Both the position numbers and the translations under genes were made by a program. This document shows, in pieces, positions 12,121 to 20,905 of a stretch of 64,000 nucleotides of DNA. How positions within the stretch are numbered: the first letter of the stretch is position 1; the number at the start of each line of letters is the position of its first letter. Origin of the DNA: Oscillospiraceae bacterium. Its GTDB lineage: Bacteria; Bacillota; Clostridia; Oscillospirales; Oscillospiraceae. The stretch spans positions 36,114-100,113 of the forward strand of contig WRLE01000014.1 of the NCBI GenBank assembly GCA_009777775.1. Direction: 5' to 3'. The notes below the pieces were generated by a model. The model was not told the DNA's origin and did not search any database. It saw only the letters and a program-made list of their open reading frames with translations.

Positions 12121-12151
12121 AGTTACATCATTCATTATTCATTATTCATTA

Positions 12152-12883
12152 TCAATCATCCTTGTATACAACTGGCATCATGCGTTTGTGTTCGCTGCTG
12201 CGGTGGTATCTGTCTATGATTTCTCGATCTTCTGGTGGACACTCTCCATTTAACAAAAAGCTATCGATGGAAGCATAACTCACACCCATGTCATCTTCAT
12301 CTGTTTGACCATCGAAAAGCCCAGCAGAGGGCTTTTTTTCTATAATTGACGCAGGAGCTCCCAAATACCTGAGAAACTCGTAAATTTCGGTAACTGTAAG
12401 GTCAGCGATGGGGTTAAAATCGTAGGCACCATCTCCCCATTTTGTGAAATAACCCATGTGTATTTCGCTTCTATTTCCAGTTCCAGCCACTAGGCGACCC
12501 TCGCTGGCTGCAACCGTATAAAGAGTGTTCATTCGCAATCTAGGAGCAATATTAACAGCAGCTGTATCTGAAATTTCCGTTGCAAAACCGACGGCTTCTT
12601 TCAAAGCTTCGGCAGTGGCTGTCAAATCAATCACCCTCGTCTCAATATCGAACTGCTCGGCAACGGCTCTCCCATCTGCCATATCTTCGCCATAATTTCG
12701 CTTTGAACCGCAGGGCATTATAATACCCAAAGTATTTTCACAAGCCATTTTGCATAAAATCCCCACCAGGGCACTATCTTTACCTCCACTGTTGCCATAA
12801 ACAACCCCAGAAAGCCTCGCATTATCTAATAAACTGCGAATAAAACCCACTCGATTCGATGTTTCGATTTCATAATCTCGCAT
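12152..12883 (-). CDS. nadE: NAD+ synthase, ammonia-type
   Basis: Last step of NAD biosynthesis: adenylation of nicotinate adenine dinucleotide and amidation with ammonia. The 243-residue protein has the PP-loop SGGKDSA (about 33-39) and the NadE-typical stretches GTGNRSEIHMGYFTKWGDG and KPSAGLFDGQTDEDDMG. There is no glutaminase domain, so it uses ammonia. The start has a GGAGG site seven bases upstream. It is divergent from the SLH/C39 gene. Confidence 0.93.
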   Translation of the reverse strand: MRDYEIETSNRVGFIRSLLDNARLSGVVYGNSGGKDSALVGILCKMACENTLGIIMPCGSKRNYGEDMADGRAVAEQFDIETRVIDLTATAEALKEAVGFATEISDTAAVNIAPRLRMNTLYTVAASEGRLVAGTGNRSEIHMGYFTKWGDGAYDFNPIADLTVTEIYEFLRYLGAPASIIEKKPSAGLFDGQTDEDDMGVSYASIDSFLLNGECPPEDREIIDRYHRSSEHKRMMPVVYKDD

Positions 12884-12930
12884 ATCAGTTACCTCCGATA
12901 AAATTTCCCCTCAATTGTACCATACAATAC

Positions 12931-12959
12931 TTGAAAAAGGTAGACGCTTCGTGTATTAT
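12931..12959 (+). promoter_or_regulatory. Sigma-A-type promoter of the SLH/C39 gene
   Basis: TTGAAA (12931-12936) and TATTAT (12954-12959), 17-base spacing, about 70 bases before the ATG at 13030. Confidence 0.65.
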
Positions 12960-13029
12960 ATCAAACACTAGCCATTTTTCCCCGCAAAGGCTCCAGTAGG
13001 AGACCACATTATTAGAGAGGTTGTGACAA

Positions 13030-15486
13030 ATGAAAAACACAAAAACCAGAATACTGGCAATCATTTTAGTGCTATGCATGATGTTTAGCGGAGCGGCTAC
13101 TGCGCTTTCCACCAGCGTTAGCACACCATTTAACGAGGTTGTGGAAACCTTATACGATTACAAAATAATCCAAGGCTATCCCGATGGCAGCTTCCGTGCA
13201 GATTCCCAGATTACATTAGCTGAACTTGCAACACTTCTCACAAAAGCGTTTCAATTAGAAGCGAAAGGAATTAACAACCAACCTGGACTCTCCAGCCACT
13301 GGGCTTACAAGGCATATAATGCTTGCGTTGACAATGGCGTTTATAAAGCGAGTTATGCAAGTACCCTTGCAGATTTAAACAAGTATGTATCGATTGATTT
13401 ACTACTGGAAATACTCCATGATAACCAAGGTTGGGATGTGACTATTTTAGCCGAACCTAACACTGTTCTAACACGCGGATTAGTGGCAGAAATACTCTAT
13501 GTCTTGTTATCAACGCCTTTGGGTACAAAAGAGATAACCATCTTTGAACTTTTTGATTCTGCCAGATTAATGGACTCAGCAAGGCTGATTCGATATTTCA
13601 CATTGGCAAATTATTATGAAGATAATATGATAAACGCTGATACGCTTGTTGATGAACCTGATGTATATGTATATGACGAAGAATATGGTGCTTTTATACC
13701 TTTTGACACCGAATCGATTCTAGAGAGCATCATGTATAATTTTGTTGCAGTATATGATGTATCTGGCGAAGGAAAAGGTGATACGATTTTTATTGTAAAC
13801 CGCGAAGATGCTGATTTAATATGGGTTAATGATACACCTTTCATACTCGCCAGCAACCCTGTTGATTTCACCAATGAATATAACATTCCATTCGGTGGTA
13901 GGCTCATTGGACACTGGCGTCTCTTTAATGGAGCGATTGTTGATTATAGCAATGTCGCCACTCGAGGCGACTTGTCTAGCAGCATATATTATTATACCTA
14001 CGACTGGTATAATTCCACCAGTACAGACAGCTTCACATTTTTAACGGGTTTTAGAACATTCCAGCAAACAACAGGCTGGGCTTGTGGCTTAACTTCCGCA
14101 TTCATGGCGATGGATTGGTTTGATATGACCCATGGGCTAAATGAGCTTGACCTTTCTGCATTGCGAGATACAAAAGAAAAATATGGCACCCATCGTTGGG
14201 GTGGAGCCACAGATGTGAAAATGCTGGTGAATGTTTTTGATAGCCTAAATGAAATGCTGGGCTATGAGGCTTGGCTATATGAATCCACATATGATTTTGT
14301 TGATGAAGATGGTGAGCTATCCGATGAATACCTCAGCCCCGAGTGGATACAAGATATGCTAGGGCAAGGTAAACCTATACTCCTTGGTTGGAACAGCTTC
14401 GGAGCGCATTGGCAGGTTATCATCGGTTACGATAACATGGGTACTGAAGAAACAGCAGACGATGTGATTATCCTTGCTGACCCATATGACACAACTGACC
14501 ACCTCAATGATGGAGTGGTGGTTTGGTCATATGAGCGGATGTACTACAATTGGACGCAAAACTTCGACAGAGACTTCGGACGCAGTCAAGGCTACGGAAT
14601 GCCCGTGATTTTCGTTCCCTATCCAGCGGATTATGACGCTGATGCATATAAGCCGGTCATGGGCGATGGTCTTGCATATTCGGTGGGTCTCCCCTCCGTT
14701 TATGATGTGAACGAAACAGACGAAATGCTGATACCATATGGCAGAACCGCCCAGGATTTAGAAGACTCCGATTATAATCGGACAAAATCCGAAAGGGGTG
14801 ACAATGGTTTAGCAGGAGCTGCAAGCAGCGACTATTACCGCCAAGGTGACCATATTGGCTCCCCATATTACCCCCAATACGACTTCTACAATGGTGCCCA
14901 AGGAATTTCCGATACATTGATACTCCTGGAGGGTTTCCAGACTTCACAACAAGCATCTGAATGGACTTGCGGACCCACATCCATGCTAATAGCTCTTAAT
15001 TGGTTCGATGCTCTAGGCGATGAAACAGAATTCACCCTAGCAGCACTCAGAGACAATGATAGAGAAGGCGCAACAAGCCTAGATGGCATGGTGCAAATCC
15101 TGACTGCCCTCGACCTGGATTTCATGTGGTATACAACGGACGATTTGGATGACGATGATTGTATAGAAGGTTATTGCCTCTACGATGGTCCTTCCGACGA
15201 TGGACTCTTCCCTTGGCTCTTGTCAAATGGAATACCCATTATTATCGGCTGGAACGAATGGGGTGGTCACTGGCAGATTATCATCGGTTACGACGATATG
15301 GGTACAGATGATACCCAAGACGATGTGCTGATTCTAGTTGACCCATACGACACCACAGACCACCTTCAAGACGGTTACCTAATCGAATCCTTCGAGCGCC
15401 TAGTATACGGCTGGGGCGCCGCCTTCGACTCCCGCGGTGGCACTGTTTTCTTAATTCCAATCCCCATTGGGTTGGAACTGGAATAA
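13030..15486 (+). CDS. SLH-anchored protein with two C39-like cysteine-peptidase domains
   Basis: Predicted surface protein of 818 residues. A signal peptide covers residues 1-27 and SLH-type segments follow (about 35-170, e.g. IIQGYPDGSFRADSQITLAE). Two homologous C39-like domains come next. The first has WACGLTS with C352 and AHWQVIIGYD with H460; the second has WTCGPTS with C647 and GHWQIIIGYD with H747. Each domain ends with DPYDTTDHL. Cys and His are kept in both, so both may be active. Unlike bacteriocin-processing C39 domains there is no ABC transporter fused or adjacent; substrates are unknown. It has its own promoter and terminator, so it is monocistronic. Confidence 0.85.
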   Translation: MKNTKTRILAIILVLCMMFSGAATALSTSVSTPFNEVVETLYDYKIIQGYPDGSFRADSQITLAELATLLTKAFQLEAKGINNQPGLSSHWAYKAYNACVDNGVYKASYASTLADLNKYVSIDLLLEILHDNQGWDVTILAEPNTVLTRGLVAEILYVLLSTPLGTKEITIFELFDSARLMDSARLIRYFTLANYYEDNMINADTLVDEPDVYVYDEEYGAFIPFDTESILESIMYNFVAVYDVSGEGKGDTIFIVNREDADLIWVNDTPFILASNPVDFTNEYNIPFGGRLIGHWRLFNGAIVDYSNVATRGDLSSSIYYYTYDWYNSTSTDSFTFLTGFRTFQQTTGWACGLTSAFMAMDWFDMTHGLNELDLSALRDTKEKYGTHRWGGATDVKMLVNVFDSLNEMLGYEAWLYESTYDFVDEDGELSDEYLSPEWIQDMLGQGKPILLGWNSFGAHWQVIIGYDNMGTEETADDVIILADPYDTTDHLNDGVVVWSYERMYYNWTQNFDRDFGRSQGYGMPVIFVPYPADYDADAYKPVMGDGLAYSVGLPSVYDVNETDEMLIPYGRTAQDLEDSDYNRTKSERGDNGLAGAASSDYYRQGDHIGSPYYPQYDFYNGAQGISDTLILLEGFQTSQQASEWTCGPTSMLIALNWFDALGDETEFTLAALRDNDREGATSLDGMVQILTALDLDFMWYTTDDLDDDDCIEGYCLYDGPSDDGLFPWLLSNGIPIIIGWNEWGGHWQIIIGYDDMGTDDTQDDVLILVDPYDTTDHLQDGYLIESFERLVYGWGAAFDSRGGTVFLIPIPIGLELE

Positions 15487-15504
15487 TCGTTAAGACTTGA
15501 ATAT

Positions 15505-15537
15505 AAAAGGAGGCTTGCATTTGCAGCCTCCTTTTGT
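15505..15537 (+). terminator. Intrinsic terminator of the SLH/C39 gene
   Basis: Stem AAAAGGAGGCT with AGCCTCCTTTT around a short loop, followed by TTTTG and TATT. It starts 19 bases after the stop codon. Confidence 0.85.
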
Positions 15538-15542
15538 ATTTA

Positions 15543-15570
15543 GTTAGGAGTGAGGAATGAGGAGAGTTAG
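15543..15570. repeat. Short heptad repeat (TTAGGAGTGAGGAATGAGGAG)
   Basis: Seven-base periodic sequence made of variants of GAGGAAT and TTAGGAG. It is the same type as the longer array at 20827-20905 on the other strand. Confidence 0.6.
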
Positions 15571-15610
15571 CTTTCGGTGATAATTTGTATATCGTCATAT
15601 TCACGTGATT

Positions 15611-15693
15611 TTCGTAGGGCGCGGCATCCTTGACGCGCCGATTGGGTTGCGGTGGATACCTTGCGGCGCGTCAGGGATGCCGCGCCCTACGAA
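15611..15693. repeat. GTAGGGCGCGGC inverted-repeat element, well-kept copy
   Basis: 30-base arms at 15611-15640 and 15664-15693 are reverse complements with one mismatch, around a 23-base loop. A tail with TGTTGTTCTATA and ACATATTACC runs to about 15745. A decayed copy is at 12002-12120. No open reading frame is inside, so it is a MITE-like intergenic element. Confidence 0.8.
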
Positions 15694-15765
15694 AGACCTT
15701 CATGTTGTTCTATAAATAGTACATATTACCGGGCGCGATACTTGATTATTAATTGTTAATTGAAT

Positions 15766-17040
15766 TCATTCATACCTGAGGGCTTCTATGGGGTCTAGTT
15801 TTGCAGCTTTGTTGGCTGGGTATATGCCAAAAAATACGCCGACAGCCATGGAAAATAGTACAGAACCAGTGGTTGTTGTGGCTGAAATTACCAAAGGAAC
15901 CTCGAAGAATGATGTCGCCGCCGCACCAATGGCAATTCCTAGTACAAGCCCGATGACACCGCCCACACAGGCAATAATCACAGCCTCTGTGACAAATTGA
16001 AGGCGAATATGGAAATGCTTTGCTCCTAGAGCTTTCCTCGTGCCGATTTCCCTTGTCCTCTCGGTGACAGAAACCAGCATGATATTCATAACACCAATCC
16101 CACCAACCAACAAAGATATACCAGCAATGAAAGCAATGGCGATGGACATGGTATTCATCATATCGTTAATCGTATCCAACATAGTTGTCATATTTGTCGC
16201 AGTTACTTTCCAATCTCTATTGTTGATATAAAGAGCGTTGAAATACCTCTGCAGACTTTCCGTCAAGTCATTGACCTCAGCAGGGTCAAGACAAACCACC
16301 GTGGCATAGGTATAATTCTTTTCTCGAACATTCTGTTTCGCCGTGGTAACAGGTATATAAAAAGTCGTTGTTACTTCGCTGTCGGAAACCATACCAGTGA
16401 AACCCATGGCTTCATATCGATAAACACCCACTATGGTATATACCTCCACCACAGTGGGCTTATATACCTTCACCATTTGTCCAATGGGGTCTTCCCCTTC
16501 TGAAAACATATTACTCACAAACCTATCGGAAACAACAGCAGATTGGGTCTGATTTCTCACATCATTGGCGGTTATGAAGCTGCCAGAAATCATAGACAAA
16601 TTATTCGCTTTCATAAAATCTTCATTGACACCGTTGATGGAAATATTGGCATATAAATCACCATCCTTTGCCTGTGCAGTACCGCCCGATTGGGTCACAG
16701 ACACCCCAGCGACGTTTTCCGGAAAAGCGAGTTTAAGATCCTCTATCATTTGTGGGCTGATGAGGTCAGATGTCAACGGAACTCTCCCCGTAACGGAAAC
16801 TCTAGGTCTCCCCATTCCAAAGGGATTATTCACAATGTCTTTTTCTTGAACAGCAAGGGTGATATTCCCCGCTCCCAAGGTGGACACATTGTCGGTAACA
16901 GAAGCAGTCATAGCATCGCCAATGGTCATAATGGCGATTATCGACATAATACCAATGATAATCCCCAGCATCGTCAGTAAAGCACGCATCTTATTCGACT
17001 TAATGGATGATAGAGCCAGTAGAATGTTTTCAATAATCAT
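15766..17040 (-). CDS. MacB/FtsX-type ABC transporter permease
   Basis: Permease of a MacB-like efflux or mechanotransmission ABC transporter, 424 residues. One membrane helix at about 18-42, a long extracellular MacB periplasmic-core-type domain (about 45-285), and three helices in the FtsX domain (about 290-420) with the family stretch GIGVMNIMLVSVTERTREIG. Its ATG overlaps the stop of the upstream ATPase gene (ATGA). With the ATPase and the HlyD-like adaptor it forms one operon. Exported substrate unknown; antimicrobial peptides or surface molecules are usual for the family. Confidence 0.9.
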   Translation of the reverse strand: MIIENILLALSSIKSNKMRALLTMLGIIIGIMSIIAIMTIGDAMTASVTDNVSTLGAGNITLAVQEKDIVNNPFGMGRPRVSVTGRVPLTSDLISPQMIEDLKLAFPENVAGVSVTQSGGTAQAKDGDLYANISINGVNEDFMKANNLSMISGSFITANDVRNQTQSAVVSDRFVSNMFSEGEDPIGQMVKVYKPTVVEVYTIVGVYRYEAMGFTGMVSDSEVTTTFYIPVTTAKQNVREKNYTYATVVCLDPAEVNDLTESLQRYFNALYINNRDWKVTATNMTTMLDTINDMMNTMSIAIAFIAGISLLVGGIGVMNIMLVSVTERTREIGTRKALGAKHFHIRLQFVTEAVIIACVGGVIGLVLGIAIGAAATSFFEVPLVISATTTTGSVLFSMAVGVFFGIYPANKAAKLDPIEALRYE

Positions 17041-17786
17041 ACAGCCTCACCATCCTCATTCTCATTGCTTCCCGCTCCAGTATCTCCAACCGTTACCAAG
17101 GTACCAGTTGACTTGTCACTTATAATCTCGCCATCATGCAATGTGACAATGCGCTGTGTCATTTCCGCAAGCTCCGTATTGTGGGTGATGAGCAAAACGG
17201 TTCTCTTTTCTTCTTGGTTAATGCGCATGAAAATATCCATGACAAGTTTACCAGTCTGGGAATCCAGGGCACCTGTCGGCTCGTCTGCCAAAACGATGTC
17301 AGGGTCATTTGCCAATGAACGAGCAATAGCCACCCTCTGTTTCTGACCACCTGAAAGTTCGTTGGGCAAATGGGTCATACGGTCTCCCATTTCCACCAAA
17401 TGGAGCAGCCGCTCTGCACGCTCACGCCTCTCGTTGCGCTTAATACCCATGTAAAACAACGGAAGCTCCACATTTGCAATGGCAGTTATACGAGGAATCA
17501 GATTAAAGGTTTGGAAAACAAAACCGATTTGACGGTTTCTAATATCAGAGAGCTCATTGTCATTCATGGATGCGATGGAAACACCATTGAGATTGTAATC
17601 ACCCTCCGTTGGTCTATCCAAAGCCCCGAGAATATTCATCAACGTACTCTTGCCAGAACCGCTCTGCCCCACGATGGAAACAAAGGAACCTTCCTCGATA
17701 TCTAGATTTATATTCTTTAAAACAGTTAATTCGTTTGGCTCATCAACGAAATATTTTTTGACAATACCACGAAGCTCAATCATCAT
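17037..17786 (-). CDS. MacB/LolD-type ABC transporter ATP-binding protein
   Basis: ATPase partner of the downstream permease, 249 residues. Motifs: Walker A GQSGSGKST, signature LSGGQKQRVAIARSL, Walker B IVLADEPTGALD and switch histidine in LLITHNTE. The start at 17786 (MMIELRGIVKKYF) is chosen for the GGGGAG site upstream. The C-terminal 25 residues form a Gly/Asn/Glu-rich extension. It follows the adaptor gene by 62 bases and overlaps the permease gene. Confidence 0.92.
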   Translation of the reverse strand: MMIELRGIVKKYFVDEPNELTVLKNINLDIEEGSFVSIVGQSGSGKSTLMNILGALDRPTEGDYNLNGVSIASMNDNELSDIRNRQIGFVFQTFNLIPRITAIANVELPLFYMGIKRNERRERAERLLHLVEMGDRMTHLPNELSGGQKQRVAIARSLANDPDIVLADEPTGALDSQTGKLVMDIFMRINQEEKRTVLLITHNTELAEMTQRIVTLHDGEIISDKSTGTLVTVGDTGAGSNENEDGEAV

Positions 17787-17848
17787 GGTTGAAATCTCCC
17801 CTACTCGTCCAGTCTGTAATAAAAGCACTTAAACCACAACACCCAATA

Positions 17849-19864
17849 TTACCTCATCCAAAACGGCAACAAACGTGTATCACTGGACAATCTACCCTCT
17901 GGGTCTAGCAAAAGCTCCATACCATCATACAGCTCATCGCTGAATATTTCAGTATTAGTCGAGGTGCGTAGACCAGTTTCAACAAGAATCTCTATGGTCT
18001 CCCCTTCTTCAATGGCATAGACATATTCACCATCGTCTTTGCTGACTAAAATGGAAGCAGGAACAGAGTATACCTCTTCCCTGGTTTCCATGATTATGTT
18101 CAAAAACGCATTCATTCCAATTCTAATGGTACTGTCAAATGTGAGCAATTGGGATTTCAACTCAAATTCCACACTTGTGGACCCTGCCGCGCTCACCGCC
18201 TTTGGCGAAATATATGTGACGACACCTTGAAAAATTACACCAGCAGAAGCATCTGTGGTGATTTCCGTATCCTGACCCACATCCAGGGATGTGAGATTGT
18301 ACTCCCTCACCCTTGCAGTAACATAAAGGTCTTCGGTATCTTCGATGACAAAAAGGATTCCGCTGGGAGGTGCCCCCACCCTTATGTTGGATTCGGTGAT
18401 GACCCCATCAGCCGTAGCTACGATGGTGCCGTTGGCAAGGGAATTATTCAACCGCTCCAGATTAAGCTCCTGAGTCCTAATACTGATGTCTCCTGTCGTG
18501 GGTCTCGAGGAAGCTTGATTTAACGAGTTCTGCGCACTGGCAACGGAGGTTTCCGCAGACTGCACTTGATTTCGGCTGTCGCTAACTGCATTTCTCGTGT
18601 TTGTTATCTTTGTATCAAGACTAGTTATATAATCATCCATAGCACGCTCTTTATCATTTATGGCATTTTCGTACTGCCTTTGAGCATCATCGTATGCATT
18701 TTGAGCTCGTTCCAAAGCCAGCTCATAATTTTCCACAGCATCGTTTTTCGCTCTTTCCAAATCTGATACAGCTTTATCATAAACCCTTTGGGCATCATCT
18801 TGGTTACGTTTTGCAGTTTCCAGAGTTCTCTCCGCATTTCTGATGGCATTATCCCTTGATACACTATTGGAATCGCCAGCAGCGTTCCATTCGCTATATG
18901 CTCTACTCAACGCTCCTTCAGCATTAATAAGAGCCATTTCAGCAGCACCAACAGCATATCTGGCTTCTTGTATCTCATCAGCAGTGGATGATGGGTCTGC
19001 TTCAAGGGCTTCTAAATACTCCTGGGCAAGGGTTAGTTCAACTGCCCTTTGGTTTCTAACTTGTTGAGCATTATCAACACTTGATTGATAAATAGAGTCG
19101 CTATAACCAGTTGCGCGCCTACCAGCTCGCTCATCGGCAAGATCCTTTTCAGCAGTGGCAACATCAGCCTTTCTGCGCTCTAATGCAATCCTTGCTTCAT
19201 TAATAGTATATAAAAATGCATACTCATCAAAATCATAAATAGCATTTTCCAAATCAGCCAATGCCTTGTTTAAGTCTTCTTCTCTTCTCTCTAAAGTTAT
19301 GAGTGCTTCTCTTATGGATAAATCATATCTATAGCTATCAAAAGGCTCTTCTGCATCTAATAATGCCTCTTCCAAGTCATTCTCAGCTCTTTCCAGATTC
19401 AACCGTTGACGCTCTAAAGCAATACGGGAAGACTCCAGCTGGTTTTGAGCATTGGTTATATTGTTTCTAATCGTGCGCTGCTCCTCTGTCAGAGATGATA
19501 GAGCATTTTCATAATTTAATTCTGCCAAAGCTATATCATTTTCAAGGTTCGTGGTGTCAAGAATAGCAAGCACATCGCCAACTTTTACCCTATCACCCAC
19601 GCTTACGAAAATCTCCTGCACTGGATATGCAGTGAGTGTGGAATAAATATTCGTGACACTCCCGCTTTCGACAACACCGGAAACAGATAAAGAAAGTGTC
19701 ATATCCGACTTATCCAAGATAATCGTTTCAACAGGTCTAGCAGAAGCAGCAGCAATCCGCGCTGCTCTGGCACGTAGAAACATAATCCCCCCTGTCATAG
19801 CAAGCACAAGGATAAGCCCGACTATAATAAGCCCCTTTTTGCTCTTTTTCTTTTTCTTTTCCAT
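17849..19864 (-). CDS. HlyD/MacA-type membrane fusion (adaptor) protein with long coiled coil
   Basis: Adaptor of the MacB-like exporter, 671 residues. A lysine-rich start (MEKKKKKSKK) and one membrane helix (about 11-31) place the rest outside the cell. A biotinyl-lipoyl-like half motif precedes a very long alpha-helical coiled coil (about 95-440) rich in Ala, Glu, Arg and Asn; the second lipoyl half and beta-barrel domains follow (about 455-650). Usual adaptors are 350-450 residues, so the hairpin is greatly extended, perhaps to span a thick wall or S-layer. First gene of the operon with the ATPase and permease. Confidence 0.88.
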   Translation of the reverse strand: MEKKKKKSKKGLIIVGLILVLAMTGGIMFLRARAARIAAASARPVETIILDKSDMTLSLSVSGVVESGSVTNIYSTLTAYPVQEIFVSVGDRVKVGDVLAILDTTNLENDIALAELNYENALSSLTEEQRTIRNNITNAQNQLESSRIALERQRLNLERAENDLEEALLDAEEPFDSYRYDLSIREALITLERREEDLNKALADLENAIYDFDEYAFLYTINEARIALERRKADVATAEKDLADERAGRRATGYSDSIYQSSVDNAQQVRNQRAVELTLAQEYLEALEADPSSTADEIQEARYAVGAAEMALINAEGALSRAYSEWNAAGDSNSVSRDNAIRNAERTLETAKRNQDDAQRVYDKAVSDLERAKNDAVENYELALERAQNAYDDAQRQYENAINDKERAMDDYITSLDTKITNTRNAVSDSRNQVQSAETSVASAQNSLNQASSRPTTGDISIRTQELNLERLNNSLANGTIVATADGVITESNIRVGAPPSGILFVIEDTEDLYVTARVREYNLTSLDVGQDTEITTDASAGVIFQGVVTYISPKAVSAAGSTSVEFELKSQLLTFDSTIRIGMNAFLNIIMETREEVYSVPASILVSKDDGEYVYAIEEGETIEILVETGLRTSTNTEIFSDELYDGMELLLDPEGRLSSDTRLLPFWMR

Positions 19865-19980
19865 TAATCATCATCCTTTTTTAGCCGCAGCGCAGTTTCC
19901 ATATCCCCAAACGGCATATCCCATAATACGCGAACAAACATTCATCACGCAAATAAATTATATTGCAATATGATAAACTC

Positions 19981-20009
19981 AATGTAAACAATAAGCACCA
20001 ATTTGTCAA
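19981..20009 (-). promoter_or_regulatory. Putative promoter of the adaptor-ABC operon
   Basis: On the minus strand TTGACA (20009-20004) is followed after 17 bases by TACATT (19986-19981). The -35 is perfect and the -10 is weak. It is about 115 bases before the adaptor start. Confidence 0.5.
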
Positions 20010-20053
20010 TGTTTTGTGAACAGATGATGAAATAAAGTTACTAGACAGTTACA

Positions 20054-20244
20054 GGTCATGGGATGCTAGAATCATTTATATTGCTATTCATTTTATACAT
20101 AGTACGCACTAACAGTGTCATCTTGAGCGCTAGCGAAAGATCCTATTACACCGAAATTACTGACTAAGTAGATTGCGAAGAGCGAAGCGACCCTCCCCCG
20201 TGTCATTACTAAGAGCGAAGCGACGTGGCAATCTTAATAATCAA
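20054..20244. repeat. Mosaic intergenic repeat (GGTCATGG...GTACGCAC plus AGAGCGAAGCGAC)
   Basis: 20054-20109 is about 70-80% identical to 25151-25207 (core TTGCTATTCATTT.ATACATAGTACGCAC). Bases 20115-20240 contain GTGTCATCTTGAGCGCTAGCG and two AGAGCGAAGCGAC units, a type of repeat seen widely in bacterial genomes. With the promoter at 19981-20009 this accounts for the 424-base gap between the adaptor gene and ssrA; I see no gene in it. Confidence 0.65.
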
Positions 20245-20250
20245 CACGAG

Positions 20251-20280
20251 AACCCGCAACTGCAACGGTTGCGGGTTTTC
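20251..20280. terminator. GC-rich hairpin downstream of ssrA
   Basis: Perfect 10-base stem AACCCGCAAC (20251-20260) with GTTGCGGGTT (20268-20277). It lies 11 bases beyond the tmRNA 3' end. T residues follow on the plus strand but not on the minus strand, so its use as the tmRNA terminator is likely but not proven. Confidence 0.6.
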
Positions 20281-20288
20281 GTTTACTG

Positions 20289-20645
20289 TGGTGGAGCTGG
20301 GGGGAGTTGAACCCCCGTCCGAAAGCGCTTTAACGCAAACTTCTCCGGGCGCAGACGGTTATTTCGGGCTAATGCCCATTTCCCTTGCCGCAGCGCAAAC
20401 CGCCACGCGGTTGCGGCTCAGTAGCTTCATTGTTCATGGTGCGAGCAAAGCTTAACGCACTCACGTTCTCCACTAATCGACGCTCCTATCCGGCTCGTGG
20501 ACCTTCCGGTAGGAACGGGTAGCACTAAGCGGCTACCGGTAGAACTTCGTTATTGTTCTTTAATTTATAGTTGTGCCGTTTTAGGAGTCAGCGCCTCCGC
20601 CCGCTATCTACGCCTCCACACCCCCGTCGAAACCCTTACAGCCCC
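20289..20645 (-). ncRNA. ssrA: Transfer-messenger RNA (tmRNA)
   Basis: Rescues stalled ribosomes together with SmpB. The 5' end reads GGGGCTGTAAGGGTTTCGAC and the 3' end carries the T-arm GGGGGTTCAACTCCCCC and the acceptor end AGCTCCACCA, with CCA encoded; length 357 nt. The tag frame ends at TAG near 20522-20524 and codes for ...NNNEVLPVAA. That hydrophobic, AA-ending degron fits the family. Upstream in frame the codons read CAC AAC TAT AAA TTA AAG, so the resume codon (usually GCN) is not clear. smpB lies about 240 bases upstream on the same strand, a common arrangement. Confidence 0.95.
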
Positions 20646-20652
20646 TCGTCGC

Positions 20653-20730
20653 TACCTGGATAAATCCGTTTCGTTTCCACCGTCGGGCTTCGCCCTTTGG
20701 TGAAAACTGCACTCCTTTATCCAGTCGCTC
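20653..20730. repeat. Inverted repeat just upstream of ssrA
   Basis: CTGGATAAA (about 20655-20663) and TTTATCCAG (20717-20725) can pair around a 53-base interior. It lies within 10 bases of the mature tmRNA 5' end, so it may belong to the precursor. Further upstream a weaker pairing GATGACGAGCCCA / TGGGTCGGCATC (about 20738-20768) is visible. No gene is seen in 20646-20885. Confidence 0.5.
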
Positions 20731-20826
20731 CTCTCCGATGCCGACCCACTTCGTTGGGCTCGTCATCGGTTTTGGCAATTACAATACGCTTCCCAAAAGC
20801 AAGACTTTTTATTTTCACAACACTTT

Positions 20827-20905
20827 CCATGACAGATAATTCCTAATTCCTCACTCCTAATTCCTAATTCCTAACTCCTCACTCCTCATTCCTCATTCCT
20901 AACTC
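20827..20905. repeat. Heptad tandem repeat array (CTAATTC / CTCACTC)
   Basis: About ten seven-base units, variants of TCCTAAT, TCCTCAC and TCCTCAT, run in register. The array overlaps the last codons of smpB. A shorter relative lies at 15543-15570. Confidence 0.75.

Noticed and set aside
12960..13029. Riboswitch in the leader of the SLH/C39 gene
   Set aside because: The leader is short and no known riboswitch core could be matched by eye.
20225..20703. Two plus-strand open frames of 76 and 68 codons
   Set aside because: They lie antisense to the tmRNA and come from its sequence; the tmRNA ends are clear.
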